From assembly GCF_024494575.1 (NCBI RefSeq), contig NZ_JANHDO010000002.1:124001-188000 (forward strand): 64,000 nt of DNA, in the 5' to 3' direction. The stretch is from Halorubrum salinum (lineage in GTDB: Archaea; Halobacteriota; Halobacteria; Halobacteriales; Haloferacaceae). Of this stretch, positions 9,671-17,555 are shown piece by piece. The notes below the pieces were generated by a model. It was not told where the DNA came from, searched no databases, and saw nothing but the letters and a program-made list of their open reading frames with translations. The position numbers and the translations under genes are program-made. How positions within the stretch are numbered: the stretch's first letter is position 1; each line of letters opens with the position of its first letter.

Positions 9671-10453
9671 TCAGCTCATGAACAGCCGGCGGTCGGCGCG
9701 CTCGTGGCGCATGCCCATCGCGTCCGCGAGCGGCGCGAACGAGCACATCGCGGTGAGGTCGGCGTCGTGATAGCGGTCACAGACGGTCTCCATCGCGGGG
9801 AACAGCCCCGAGAGCTGGGACTGTATCGCGGTGTGGCCGAACCGCCCGAGCCGCTGGGCCGCCGCGAGCAGCCCAGTCACGGAGGCGTACGCGTTCACCA
9901 GCGCCGCCTCGCGAGCGTCGAGGCCGGCGCGCTGACAGACGACGCCGAGCGCGACCGGGTAGTGGCCGTCGGTGCGTCCCGCCTCGCAGGCGGCCGCGTA
10001 CTCGGCGAGCACGCCCTCGACCGCGACGTCGCCGAGCCCGGCGGCGTCGCCGGCGGACGACGTGCGGTCCGCCGCGTCGGCCGGATCGGACGAGCGCGAG
10101 GCGGCCGCCCCGTCGTCGGTATCGGCGAGCAGTTCGAGGAGCTTCGAGCCGGCCTTGCGCGAACTGTCGCGGAACTCCGCTGGCAGCGTCGCCGCGCCGA
10201 GCCGCTCGTCGGCCGCGAACACCCCGTCGAGGTCGCCGGCCGCGGCCGACCGGTGGGCGTGCCCGAGCGCGACGGTCTCGGCGGGCCCGATCACGCCGCG
10301 GAGGTACCCCTCGATCAGGTCGCCAAGCCCCGCTGCCGTCTCGATCTCGTCTTCGTTGAGATACTGCTCGATCCCGTAGGAGGCGGTGTAGGTTCCGACG
10401 GGAAGCATGGAGTCGGACAGGCGCATCGCCGTCAACAGCGCGCGGTCGTTCAT
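9671..10453 (-). CDS. ureF: Urease accessory protein UreF
   Basis: 260 residues, all-helical UreF family. UreF binds UreD and UreG and controls the GTP-dependent delivery of nickel to apo-urease. Recognisable segments are the N-terminal LLTAMRLSDSMLPVGTY, the central LLAAAQRLGRFGH and an Arg-rich end. A haloarchaea-style acidic/Ser/Ala loop is inserted at about 110-140. It is the last gene of the operon; its ATG overlaps the ureE stop by four bases. It faces the converging pilC-like gene, with only 11 bases between the two stop codons. Confidence 0.92.
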   Translation of the reverse strand: MNDRALLTAMRLSDSMLPVGTYTASYGIEQYLNEDEIETAAGLGDLIEGYLRGVIGPAETVALGHAHRSAAAGDLDGVFAADERLGAATLPAEFRDSSRKAGSKLLELLADTDDGAAASRSSDPADAADRTSSAGDAAGLGDVAVEGVLAEYAAACEAGRTDGHYPVALGVVCQRAGLDAREAALVNAYASVTGLLAAAQRLGRFGHTAIQSQLSGLFPAMETVCDRYHDADLTAMCSFAPLADAMGMRHERADRRLFMS

Positions 10454-11088
10454 TCGTCACCCCCCGAAGCCGACTGGCGGTCGTGGCTGTGATCGCGGTC
10501 GTCACCGTGGCCGTGGCTGTGCTCACCGTGACCGTTGTCGTGATCGCCGCCGTGGCTGTGGTCGTGATCCCCTCCCGAGTCGCCACCCGCACCCGAGCCG
10601 TCGGCGTCCTCGATGAACCGCTCCGCCTCGACGGTCTCGTACCGCGCCGTCGCCCCGGAGGGCAGGTACGGCCCGAGCACGTCCTCGATGATCGCTCGGT
10701 CGGCCTCGACCGGGACGTAGACCGTGTCGCCATCGACCGCGACGTCCCAGTGCTGGTTCCCGACCCGGTGACCGAACTCGACCGCCGTCGACACCGCGGC
10801 CTCGGCGGCCGGGAACTCGACGACGAACGCCTCGCGCGGCTCGAAGGCGACGACGACAGCGCGGTCGTCCTCGACGAGGAGCACGTCGCCCGCGGTCAGT
10901 TCCGGCCGGTCGACGAGCACGCCGAGTTCGGTGCCCGCCTCGGTCGTCACGCGCAGCCGCGAGCGCCGCCGCTCGACGTCGTCGAGGACGACCCGTTCGA
11001 GCGTCCCCCCCCGCTCGTGGGCCGCGACAGCCTCGGCCAGTTCCGGGTCGTCGTCGACGTTGCCGACGACCCCGTCGACGCGTCTCAT
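10450..11088 (-). CDS. ureE: Urease accessory nickel metallochaperone UreE
   Basis: 212 residues. An N-terminal peptide-binding-like domain is followed by the UreE metal-binding domain (GHRVGNQHWDV contains the conserved His) and a C-terminal tail very rich in His and Asp (HDHSHGG, HGEHSHGHG repeats), typical of nickel-sequestering UreE proteins. It supplies nickel to the UreG/F/D complex. Start ATG at 11088 (MRRVDGVVG) is chosen because it overlaps the ureD stop at 11085-11087; an upstream in-frame start would intrude 60 bases into ureD. The His/Asp tail is encoded by GTG/CAC-rich low-complexity DNA at 10460-10590. Confidence 0.92.
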   Translation of the reverse strand: MRRVDGVVGNVDDDPELAEAVAAHERGGTLERVVLDDVERRRSRLRVTTEAGTELGVLVDRPELTAGDVLLVEDDRAVVVAFEPREAFVVEFPAAEAAVSTAVEFGHRVGNQHWDVAVDGDTVYVPVEADRAIIEDVLGPYLPSGATARYETVEAERFIEDADGSGAGGDSGGDHDHSHGGDHDNGHGEHSHGHGDDRDHSHDRQSASGGDE

Positions 11089-12149
11089 CGGCCGCGCCCC
11101 CCGAGCGGCGCGCCGACGCCGAGCAGCGCCTCGCGCGTCTCGTCCCACGCCGCTTCGACGGCGTCCACCACGTCCGTGCTCCGGTCGCCGAGGACCCGGA
11201 CCGCGACGCCGGTGTCGTCCCGCAGCACCGACGCGCCGGCGACGACGGTCGGGTCGTCTCCCGTCGGCTCGCCGGCCGCGGGGTTCTCGCCTGTGGCGTC
11301 GTCCTCTCCGGAGTCGTCCCCGACCCCGTCCGCGATCCGGTCGTGAATCCGGTCGGCGAGCGCGCCGACGTCCGGCTCCGCGGGGGCGACGACGTAGAGC
11401 GTCCCGACGACGCCGTGCTCGCCGACGGTCGCCGGGTCGCGCGGGTCGCGCTCGCCGGGCCGGAGGTCGACGGCGTCCGCGCAGACGAGGTCGCCGCCGA
11501 CGCGCGCCTCGAACCGGCTGTGGTAGTGGTCGAAACCGAACGGTTCGTGATCCGAGAGCCCGTCCGGGACGAACACGTCGCCGACGACGACCGTCGAGTC
11601 CGCGGCCGCGGACACCGCGGTCGTCTGGAGACAGCGCGCGTCCTCGTTGAGGATGGTCGGGCCGGGGAGGTACTCGAGGTACGCGCCCGACTCGGCGGTA
11701 AGGGTCGCGTCGAGGTGGGCGTAGCTCCCGTTCATCGACTGGACCTTCGTCGCGCTCTGGGTGGTCACGTGGGCGCGCGAGCCGGCGCGGGCCTCGACCG
11801 AGAGCCGTCGCCGGTCGCCCTGCGTGACGACGGCGGTCGGGTCCTGCAGACAGATCGTCGTCAGCCCCGGCGCGGGATCGCTGTCGAGCGTGCCCGTCAG
11901 GTGGTACGGCACCGTCACGAAGTCCGAAACCAGCCGGGTCGGGTTGTCGCTCTCGCGGGCGACCACGAGGTCCGCGACCCCGTCTTTCCCGTGTCCGAAC
12001 GCCGGGGACTGCTGCAGTTCCTCTTCGCCGTACTCGCGGAACGCCGGGGGGACGGCGACTGCGCCGTCGGCGGAGTCGGTGGCGGCGCTCCCGTCCGCGT
12101 CGTCGCCGTCGGCGGCCCTCTCGTCCGGGGTGTCGGTGTCGGTTTTCAC
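11085..12149 (-). CDS. ureD: Urease accessory protein UreD
   Basis: 354 residues, UreD/UreH family. UreD is the scaffold that contacts apo-urease and with UreF forms the nickel tunnel. Matching family segments include [23 protein letters not shown] and AYLEYL-type beta strands in the middle. Two acidic low-complexity stretches (residues 1-30 and about 275-300) are likely halophilic surface loops rather than domains. The GTG start at 12149 overlaps the ureG stop (GTGA); no better ATG lies nearby. Confidence 0.9.
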   Translation of the reverse strand: MKTDTDTPDERAADGDDADGSAATDSADGAVAVPPAFREYGEEELQQSPAFGHGKDGVADLVVARESDNPTRLVSDFVTVPYHLTGTLDSDPAPGLTTICLQDPTAVVTQGDRRRLSVEARAGSRAHVTTQSATKVQSMNGSYAHLDATLTAESGAYLEYLPGPTILNEDARCLQTTAVSAAADSTVVVGDVFVPDGLSDHEPFGFDHYHSRFEARVGGDLVCADAVDLRPGERDPRDPATVGEHGVVGTLYVVAPAEPDVGALADRIHDRIADGVGDDSGEDDATGENPAAGEPTGDDPTVVAGASVLRDDTGVAVRVLGDRSTDVVDAVEAAWDETREALLGVGAPLGGRGR

Positions 12150-12769
12150 GCGAACAGGACGCTCCGTTCGATGGCGTCGGCTACCGCGTCGATGCCCTCG
12201 TCGGCCTTGCAGTCGGTGAACGCCGTCGGGTCCTCGCCCCGCACCGTCGCGGCGTCCTCGCGGATCACGTCGAGGTCGGCGTCGACGTGCGGCGCAAGGT
12301 CCGTCTTGTTGACGACGAGCAGGTCCGCCTGCGTGACGCCCGGGCCGCGCTTGCGCGGGATGTCGTCGCCCTCGGCGACCGAGATGACGAACATGAAGTA
12401 GTCGGCGAGCTCCGGGTTGAACGTCGCGGCGAGGTTGTCGCCGCCCGACTCGATCAACACCACGTCGAGCTCCGGGTGCCGCTCGGTGAACTCGTCGATC
12501 TTCGCGAGGTTCATCGAGGGGTCCTCCCGGATCCCGGTGTGCGGGCAGGCCCCCGTCTCGACGCCGGCAACGAGGTCCGGCGGGAGTCGGTCGGAAAACG
12601 ACTCGCGGAGCCGGTCTGCGTCCTCCTGTGTCATGATGTCGTTCGCGATGACGCCCACGTCGTAGCCGGCGTCGTCGAGCCGCGGGACGAGGTGCTGGAC
12701 CAGCGCGGTCTTGCCGGATCCGACGGGGCCGCCGAGCCCGACCGTGGCCACGTCTCTGTGGCCCGTCAC
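12146..12769 (-). CDS. ureG: Urease accessory GTPase UreG
   Basis: 207 residues, SIMIBI-class GTPase. P-loop [11 protein letters not shown] at about residue 14, the nickel-binding CPH motif ([12 protein letters not shown]), the [11 protein letters not shown] segment and the NKTD guanine-specificity motif are all intact. It couples GTP hydrolysis to nickel insertion into the carbamylated urease active site. The GTG start at 12769 overlaps the ureA stop by four bases. All catalytic residues I know for UreG are present, so the accessory system looks functional. Confidence 0.95.
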   Translation of the reverse strand: MTGHRDVATVGLGGPVGSGKTALVQHLVPRLDDAGYDVGVIANDIMTQEDADRLRESFSDRLPPDLVAGVETGACPHTGIREDPSMNLAKIDEFTERHPELDVVLIESGGDNLAATFNPELADYFMFVISVAEGDDIPRKRGPGVTQADLLVVNKTDLAPHVDADLDVIREDAATVRGEDPTAFTDCKADEGIDAVADAIERSVLFA

Positions 12770-13119
12770 GCGCCGTCCCCCCCGGCGTCGCCCTCGTTCA
12801 GCTGCTCGCGGCTGTCGCTCCGGATCGGGTCGTGGACGGTCACGAGCTTCGTGCCGTCCGGGAACGTCGGTTCGACCTGCACCATGTCGACCATCTCGGG
12901 GACTCCCTCCATCACGTCCTCGCGGGACAGGAGACTCGTCGCCTCAGCGCGTATCTCCGCGACGCTCTCGCCCTCGCGAGCACGCTCGCAGACCCAGTCG
13001 GAGATGTACGCGACCGTCTCCGGGTGGTTGAGTTCGATCCCGCGCTCCTTCCGTCGTCTGGCCAGCTCCGCGGCCATGAATATCGTGAGTCGTTCGTTGT
13101 CCTTGGGTGAGAGCTTCAT
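12766..13119 (-). CDS. ureA: Urease gamma subunit
   Basis: 117 residues, full length for UreA. The N-terminus [14 protein letters not shown] and the central HPETVAYI and [13 protein letters not shown] match the gamma subunit closely. The final 15 residues are an acidic/Gly extension. It packs against the alpha subunit in the (alpha-beta-gamma)3 enzyme. The ATG overlaps the ureC stop by four bases. The order B-C-A, with gamma after alpha, is unlike bacterial ureABC but known in haloarchaea. Confidence 0.95.
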   Translation of the reverse strand: MKLSPKDNERLTIFMAAELARRRKERGIELNHPETVAYISDWVCERAREGESVAEIRAEATSLLSREDVMEGVPEMVDMVQVEPTFPDGTKLVTVHDPIRSDSREQLNEGDAGGDGA

Positions 13120-14828
13120 AGGGTGTACCTCTGTGCGAGCGGCACCTCGTCGGCGGGCTCACACGTCACGTGTTCCCCGTCGACTTCGACCTCGAACGTC
13201 TGCGCGTCGATCTCGATGTCCTCTGGCGTGTAGTCGTTGTGTAGCATGTCCGATTTGCCGACCTCGCGAGTCCCGCGAACCGGACGCACCCGCGAGTCGA
13301 GGTCGAGGCGATCGCCGACGTCGTTCTCGTAGGCGGCCTCGCTGACGAACGTCGTGCTCAGGGCGTTCTTCGCCTTGCCGACCGCGCCGGCCCGCGAGCG
13401 CTGCATCACCGGCTCGCAGGTCATCAGCGAGCCGTTGGCCTCGCCCATCTCGCTGTGGACGGGGAAGCCGCCCTTGATGACGTACTTCGGTTTGATGCCG
13501 AAGAACTCCGGGTCCCAGAGCACGATATCGGCCATCTTCCCCGGCTCCAGCGAGCCGATGTGCTCGTCGATGCCGGCCACCCTCGCGGGGTTGAGCGTGT
13601 ACTTCGCGACGTAGCGCTCGATCCGGGCGTTGTCCGCGCCAGTGCCCTCGTCGGCCGGGAGCGGCCCGCGCTGGGCCTTCATCTTGTGGGCGGTCTGCCA
13701 CGTCCGGCAGATCACCTCGGCCATTCGTCCCATCGCCTGCGAGTCGGAGGTCATCATGCTGATCGCGCCGGTGTCGTGGAGCACGTCCTCGGCGGCGATG
13801 GTCTCGGAGCGGATGCGCGACTCGGCGAAGGCCACGTCCTCCGGCACGTCCGGGTTCAGGTGGTGACAGACCATCACCATGTCGAGGTGCTCGTCGAACG
13901 TGTTGACGGTGTACGGCATCGACGGGTTCGTCGAGGACGGCAGCATGTGCTCGTGACCGATCAGCTCCAGCACGTCGGGCGCGTGGCCGCCGCCCGCGCC
14001 CTCGATGTGGAAGGTGTGGATCGTCCGCCCGTCGATGGCGTCGAAGGTGTCCTCGACGAACCCCGACTCGTTGAGCGTGTCGGTGTGGATACACACCTGT
14101 ACGTCCTCCTCGTCGGCCACGTCGAGCGCGCAGTCGATGACCGCGGGCGTGGAGCCCCAGTCCTCGTGCAGTTTGAGGCCGCACGCGCCGGCTTCGACCT
14201 GCTCGCGGATCGGCTCCGGTCGGCTGCTGTTCCCCTTCGCGTAGAAGCCGACGTTCATCGGCCACTCCTCTGCCGCCTGCAGGAAGCGCTCGACGTTCTC
14301 GGGGCCGGGGGTGCAGGTGGTCGCGCCCCCGCCGTAGCCGCCGCCGAACATCGTCGTGATCCCGCTCGCGAGGGCGTGTTCGAACAGCTCCTTGCTGTTG
14401 AAGTGAACGTGGATGTCGAACGCGCCCGGCGTCGCGATGAGCCCGTCGGCCGGGACGGTGTCGGTGCTCGCCCCGATGACCAGGTCGTCGTCGACGCCGT
14501 CCATCGTGTCCGGGTTGCCGGCCTTGCCGACGCCGACGACCTCCCCGTTGCGGACGCCGATGTCGCCCTTCTGCACGCCGAGGACGGGATCGATGACGAC
14601 GACGTTGGTGTAGACCCAGTCGAGGGCCCCGTCGGCCTGCGTCGTGCCGGACTGCATCCCCATCCCGTCGCGCATCGTCTTGCCGCCGCCGAACACCGCC
14701 TCGTCGCCGTAGGTGCCGTGGTCGGTCTCGATCTCCGCGAGGAGGTTCGTGTCGCCGAGGCGCAGCCGGTCGCCCTCCGTGGCCCCGAAGAGATCGGTGT
14801 ACGCCTTCCGCGAGAGCTCGCGGCTCAT
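13116..14828 (-). CDS. ureC: Urease alpha (catalytic) subunit
   Basis: 570 residues, an amidohydrolase of standard UreC length. It hydrolyses urea to ammonia and carbamate at a dinuclear nickel centre. Active-site elements seen are DIHVHFNS (two His ligands), GLKLHEDWG with the Lys that is carbamylated (about residue 219), [15 protein letters not shown], the mobile-flap Cys-His-His in [10 protein letters not shown], and the Asp of [12 protein letters not shown]. All expected ligands are intact. Start and stop overlap ureB and ureA by four bases each, so stoichiometric translation is likely. Nickel uptake and urea transport genes are not in the window. Confidence 0.97.
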   Translation of the reverse strand: MSRELSRKAYTDLFGATEGDRLRLGDTNLLAEIETDHGTYGDEAVFGGGKTMRDGMGMQSGTTQADGALDWVYTNVVVIDPVLGVQKGDIGVRNGEVVGVGKAGNPDTMDGVDDDLVIGASTDTVPADGLIATPGAFDIHVHFNSKELFEHALASGITTMFGGGYGGGATTCTPGPENVERFLQAAEEWPMNVGFYAKGNSSRPEPIREQVEAGACGLKLHEDWGSTPAVIDCALDVADEEDVQVCIHTDTLNESGFVEDTFDAIDGRTIHTFHIEGAGGGHAPDVLELIGHEHMLPSSTNPSMPYTVNTFDEHLDMVMVCHHLNPDVPEDVAFAESRIRSETIAAEDVLHDTGAISMMTSDSQAMGRMAEVICRTWQTAHKMKAQRGPLPADEGTGADNARIERYVAKYTLNPARVAGIDEHIGSLEPGKMADIVLWDPEFFGIKPKYVIKGGFPVHSEMGEANGSLMTCEPVMQRSRAGAVGKAKNALSTTFVSEAAYENDVGDRLDLDSRVRPVRGTREVGKSDMLHNDYTPEDIEIDAQTFEVEVDGEHVTCEPADEVPLAQRYTL

Positions 14829-15208
14829 TCGTCGGCCTCCATGTACCCCGCCTCGCGGGCCCGCTCGAAGGCCGCCTCCCGAACGTCCTCGTCGTCGAGG
14901 TCGCCCTCGACGAGCCCGCCCATCCCCCTGAGGACGCGGTTCCCGCCGTACGCGACGAGGTCGACGTCCTCCTCACACCCCGGCTCGAACCGGACCGCCG
15001 TTCCGGCCGGGATGTCGAGTCGCATGCCGTAGGCGGCCTCGCGGTCGAACTCGAGCGCCCTGTTGCACTCGAAAAAGTGGAAGTGCGAGCCCACCTGCGC
15101 GGGACGGTCACCGGTGTTCTCGACGGTGACCGACGCCGTCTCCCGGCCGGCGTTGATCTCGACCGGCTCGTCCGCCGGCAGCAGTTCCCCCGGAACGAGG
15201 TCACTCAT
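14825..15208 (-). CDS. ureB: Urease beta subunit
   Basis: 127 residues from ATG 15208 ([19 protein letters not shown]), the N-terminus expected for UreB. The core [14 protein letters not shown] and [17 protein letters not shown] are diagnostic. An alternative ATG at 15250 adds 14 residues; the TATA-like element at 15291-15297 would give that start a short leader and the preferred start a leader of about 60 bases, so the longer form cannot be excluded. This is the first gene of the operon ureB-C-A-G-D-E-F. Confidence 0.92.
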   Translation of the reverse strand: MSDLVPGELLPADEPVEINAGRETASVTVENTGDRPAQVGSHFHFFECNRALEFDREAAYGMRLDIPAGTAVRFEPGCEEDVDLVAYGGNRVLRGMGGLVEGDLDDEDVREAAFERAREAGYMEADE

Positions 15209-15290
15209 CCGCCCGATCACCCCGTCGGTCCCGCGCGATCTCGAAACCATGTTCGTCCATCGTTCTGGGCAGTTGTTCGGACAATACGTG

Positions 15291-15297
15291 TAAAATA
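15291..15297 (-). promoter_or_regulatory. Probable TATA box of the urease operon
   Basis: The minus strand reads TATTTTA within an AT-rich stretch 83-89 bases before the preferred ureB start and about 45 bases before an alternative ATG. It is the only clear promoter-like element upstream of the operon. Confidence 0.4.
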
Positions 15298-15492
15298 CTT
15301 CCTCTTAGCGTAGTTCTCTGCTATTCTACCCCGGTATAATTGCGTATTCGCCACTCTAGTGGCAATATTTTCTGTCAGGCCGTCGGTTCGGGTAGCTATC
15401 GCTCCGAAAACTCGGCGTTCGTTCGGGGCTCTCGATGCGGCGAGTTCGCCGCCGACTCAGCGCTTATCCGTCGGCGGTGCAGACGACTCGCC

Positions 15493-16155
15493 GTGAGTGA
15501 CCGTCGAACCGACGTCGACCGCGACGTCAACGCAGACCGCGACGCCGCGCTCGCCGCGGGGGCCGCGCTGTTCAACGCGGGCCACGCGCTCGCGGCCCAC
15601 GACCCCTGGGAGGCGGCGTGGCTCCCGCTCGACTCCGGCCCGGACGAGCGGCTGTTTCACGGGCTGATCGCGGCCGCCGCGGCGACACACCACGCGACAG
15701 AGCGGAACTGGTCCGGCGCTGTCGGCTGCGCGGAGAACGCGGTCCGGTACCTCGGCGCGCTCGGAGACGAGGCCGACGCGGCCCGGGGCGTGGACGCGCG
15801 CACCGTCCGCGACTGGTGTCGGCGGCTCGCCGCCGACCCGGAGGTGATCGAGCGCGCGAGCCCCCCGGAGATTCGGGTCGACGGCGCGCCCCTCGGGTTC
15901 GACGACCTCGACCTCTCGGCGACGCTGCTCGCCGCCCCCGCGCTCGCCGAGGCGGTCGCGCCCGGCACCGAGGCGACCGTCGAGGAGGCCGCGAGCCTCG
16001 CACGCGCGGAGCGCGGGACGGGGCGGACGACCTTCGCGGAGCTGCTCTTCGCGTTCTGTCGCGATCCGTCGTCGCGCCCGCAGGTGGCCGCGCGGCTCGC
16101 GGATCACGTCGAGCGCGAGCGGCGAAAGCGGCGAGACGTCGAGGGACTGTTCTGA
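15493..16155 (+). CDS. DUF309 family protein
   Basis: 220 residues, helical. It matches DUF309 by the pattern GAALFNAGHALAAHDPWEAAW, FHGLIAAAAATHHA and GAVGCAENAVRYL, in which His and Trp-Glu residues are conserved. The biochemical function of the family is unknown. The GTG at 15493 (MSDRRTDVD) is preferred over the ATG at 15340: the upstream 51 codons are AT-rich and poor in haloarchaeal codon bias, and a TATA-like CTTATCC lies at about 15462, some 30 bases before the GTG. Confidence 0.75.
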   Translation: MSDRRTDVDRDVNADRDAALAAGAALFNAGHALAAHDPWEAAWLPLDSGPDERLFHGLIAAAAATHHATERNWSGAVGCAENAVRYLGALGDEADAARGVDARTVRDWCRRLAADPEVIERASPPEIRVDGAPLGFDDLDLSATLLAAPALAEAVAPGTEATVEEAASLARAERGTGRTTFAELLFAFCRDPSSRPQVAARLADHVERERRKRRDVEGLF

Positions 16156-16212
16156 GTCCGGCGAACGCCCGCGGCCGCGGCGGTCGCTTGATAGGCCGCA
16201 GCGGTCGCTCGA

Positions 16213-17079
16213 TCAGGCCCCGTCGGTCGGCGTGTCGGGGTCGGAGGGAAAGTTCGGCTCCGCGGCGCTGTCGTCGATCGGTCCGTTCCGGCCGTCGCCC
16301 TCCTTCGGCTCGCCCTCGAAGGTGTAGTCCGCGGAGTTGTCGGCGGGGTCGTAGCCGAGCGCCTCGCGGGCGCGCTCGATGGAGTAGTACCGGCGGTCGT
16401 TGTTCGAGATCCCGTAGACGATCTCGTAGCCGTACTCAGCCTGCAGGCAGCGGTCGAACAGGTGCGCGCAGTCGCGGTGTGAGAGCCACATCGCCTGCCC
16501 GCGCTCGTACTCGCGCGGCGGGTGGTCCTTGGTGAGGTTACCGATTCGGACGCAGACGACGCTCATCCCGTGTTCGTCGTGGTAGAGCCGCCCGAGCGCC
16601 TCGCCGGTCGCCTTCGAGACGCCGTAGAGGTTCCCCGGACGCGGCAGTTCGGTGCCGTCGAGCCGGTAGTCGTCGTCCGTGCGGTACAGGTCGGGCGTCC
16701 GGTCGTCGGTCTCGTAGCCGCCGACCGCGTGGTTCGAGGAGGCGAACACGAACCGGTCGACGCCGGCGTCGGCGGCGGCGCGCATCACGACCTGCGTCCC
16801 GTCGATGTTGTTCCGGAGCACCGAGTCCCACGGGGCGGTCTTCCGCGGGTCGCCGGCGAGGTGGACCACGGCGTCGACGTCCGCCATCGCCTCCGCGACC
16901 GCGCGTTCGTCGGTGATGTCCGCGACGTACAGGTCGGCGTCGGTGACGCCGTCCGGCACCTTCGCTCGCGGGAGCGGCTCCCGGTCGAGGAGCCGCCAGT
17001 CGTACTCGCCGCCGATGCCGTCGAGGATGGCTTGTCCCACCCGTCCCCCGGCACCGGTCAGCAGGACCGGCTCGTCCAT
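16213..17079 (-). CDS. azf: NAD-dependent glucose-6-phosphate dehydrogenase (Azf type)
   Basis: 288 residues, extended short-chain dehydrogenase/NAD-epimerase fold. The Rossmann motif GAGGRVGQ is at the N-terminus and the catalytic YGVSK (Tyr152, Lys156) in the middle. The whole pattern (MDEPVLLTGAGGRVGQAILD, FASSNHAVGGY, DDRRYYSIERA) resembles the haloarchaeal archaeal zwischenferment, which oxidises glucose 6-phosphate with NAD+ in an oxidative pentose phosphate pathway; assignment is from remembered similarity. The ATG at 17079 is chosen rather than 17091: the TATA box at 17106-17114 is about 31 bases from the former but only 19 from the latter. The acidic C-terminal 30 residues look disordered. 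Confidence 0.75.
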   Translation of the reverse strand: MDEPVLLTGAGGRVGQAILDGIGGEYDWRLLDREPLPRAKVPDGVTDADLYVADITDERAVAEAMADVDAVVHLAGDPRKTAPWDSVLRNNIDGTQVVMRAAADAGVDRFVFASSNHAVGGYETDDRTPDLYRTDDDYRLDGTELPRPGNLYGVSKATGEALGRLYHDEHGMSVVCVRIGNLTKDHPPREYERGQAMWLSHRDCAHLFDRCLQAEYGYEIVYGISNNDRRYYSIERAREALGYDPADNSADYTFEGEPKEGDGRNGPIDDSAAEPNFPSDPDTPTDGA

Positions 17080-17105
17080 TCGCTCGTCCATGGGCGCGAG
17101 ACGGG

Positions 17106-17114
17106 CATATAATG
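17106..17114 (-). promoter_or_regulatory. TATA box of the azf-like gene
   Basis: The minus strand reads CATTATATG, centred about 31 bases upstream of the ATG at 17079. It decides the start codon in favour of the shorter form. Confidence 0.55.
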
Positions 17115-17155
17115 CACGGTTCGACCGTGATCGGACCGCCGCGCGCAGACGGCCG

Positions 17156-17506
17156 TTAGAGCTTCTCGCGGGAGATGTTGACGCCGGTCGGGGTGACGAC
17201 GATCTGGTCGTCGCCCTTCTGGACGATGTCGCCGTCGACCTCCTGGGCGACCTGCCGAAGCTCGTCGATGATGTGTTCGATGGTCCGGTCCGACGTGGAG
17301 TGGCGGGTGATGTCGGCGATGACGAAGTCGCCGTCGTAGACGGCGTCTTTGATCGGGATGATGTCGCTCTGGTCGCCGATCTCGGCGATGTGTACCTGCA
17401 TGCCCGTTTCCGCGTGCGCCTCGGCGAAGTCGTCGAGGTCGAGTTCGACGTAGTCGTCGACGGAGCGGTTCCCGCCGCCGCCGAGGATCTTGCTCATAAT
17501 ACCCAT
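17156..17506 (-). CDS. sepF: Cell division protein SepF
   Basis: 116 residues. It matches the archaeal SepF family: an N-terminal amphipathic membrane-anchor stretch (MGIMSKILGGGGN), a short linker and a SepF/CdpB-like alpha-beta domain (GDFVIADITRHS, HIIDELRQVAQEVDGDIVQ, VVTPTGVNI). In archaea SepF anchors FtsZ rings to the membrane. The start at 17506 keeps the MG.MSKILGG N-terminus that the family uses for the anchor; an ATG at 17497 is the alternative. It is a single gene; MutS lies downstream on the same strand after a 50-base gap. Confidence 0.9.
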   Translation of the reverse strand: MGIMSKILGGGGNRSVDDYVELDLDDFAEAHAETGMQVHIAEIGDQSDIIPIKDAVYDGDFVIADITRHSTSDRTIEHIIDELRQVAQEVDGDIVQKGDDQIVVTPTGVNISREKL

Positions 17507-17555
17507 ACACACCACACGACGAGGTCGGACATTAGTTCTTACGTCAGACGCCCCC

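Noticed and set aside
13455-15032. 525-codon plus-strand open frame across ureC/ureB
   Set aside because: Antisense of the urease genes, without recognisable domains.
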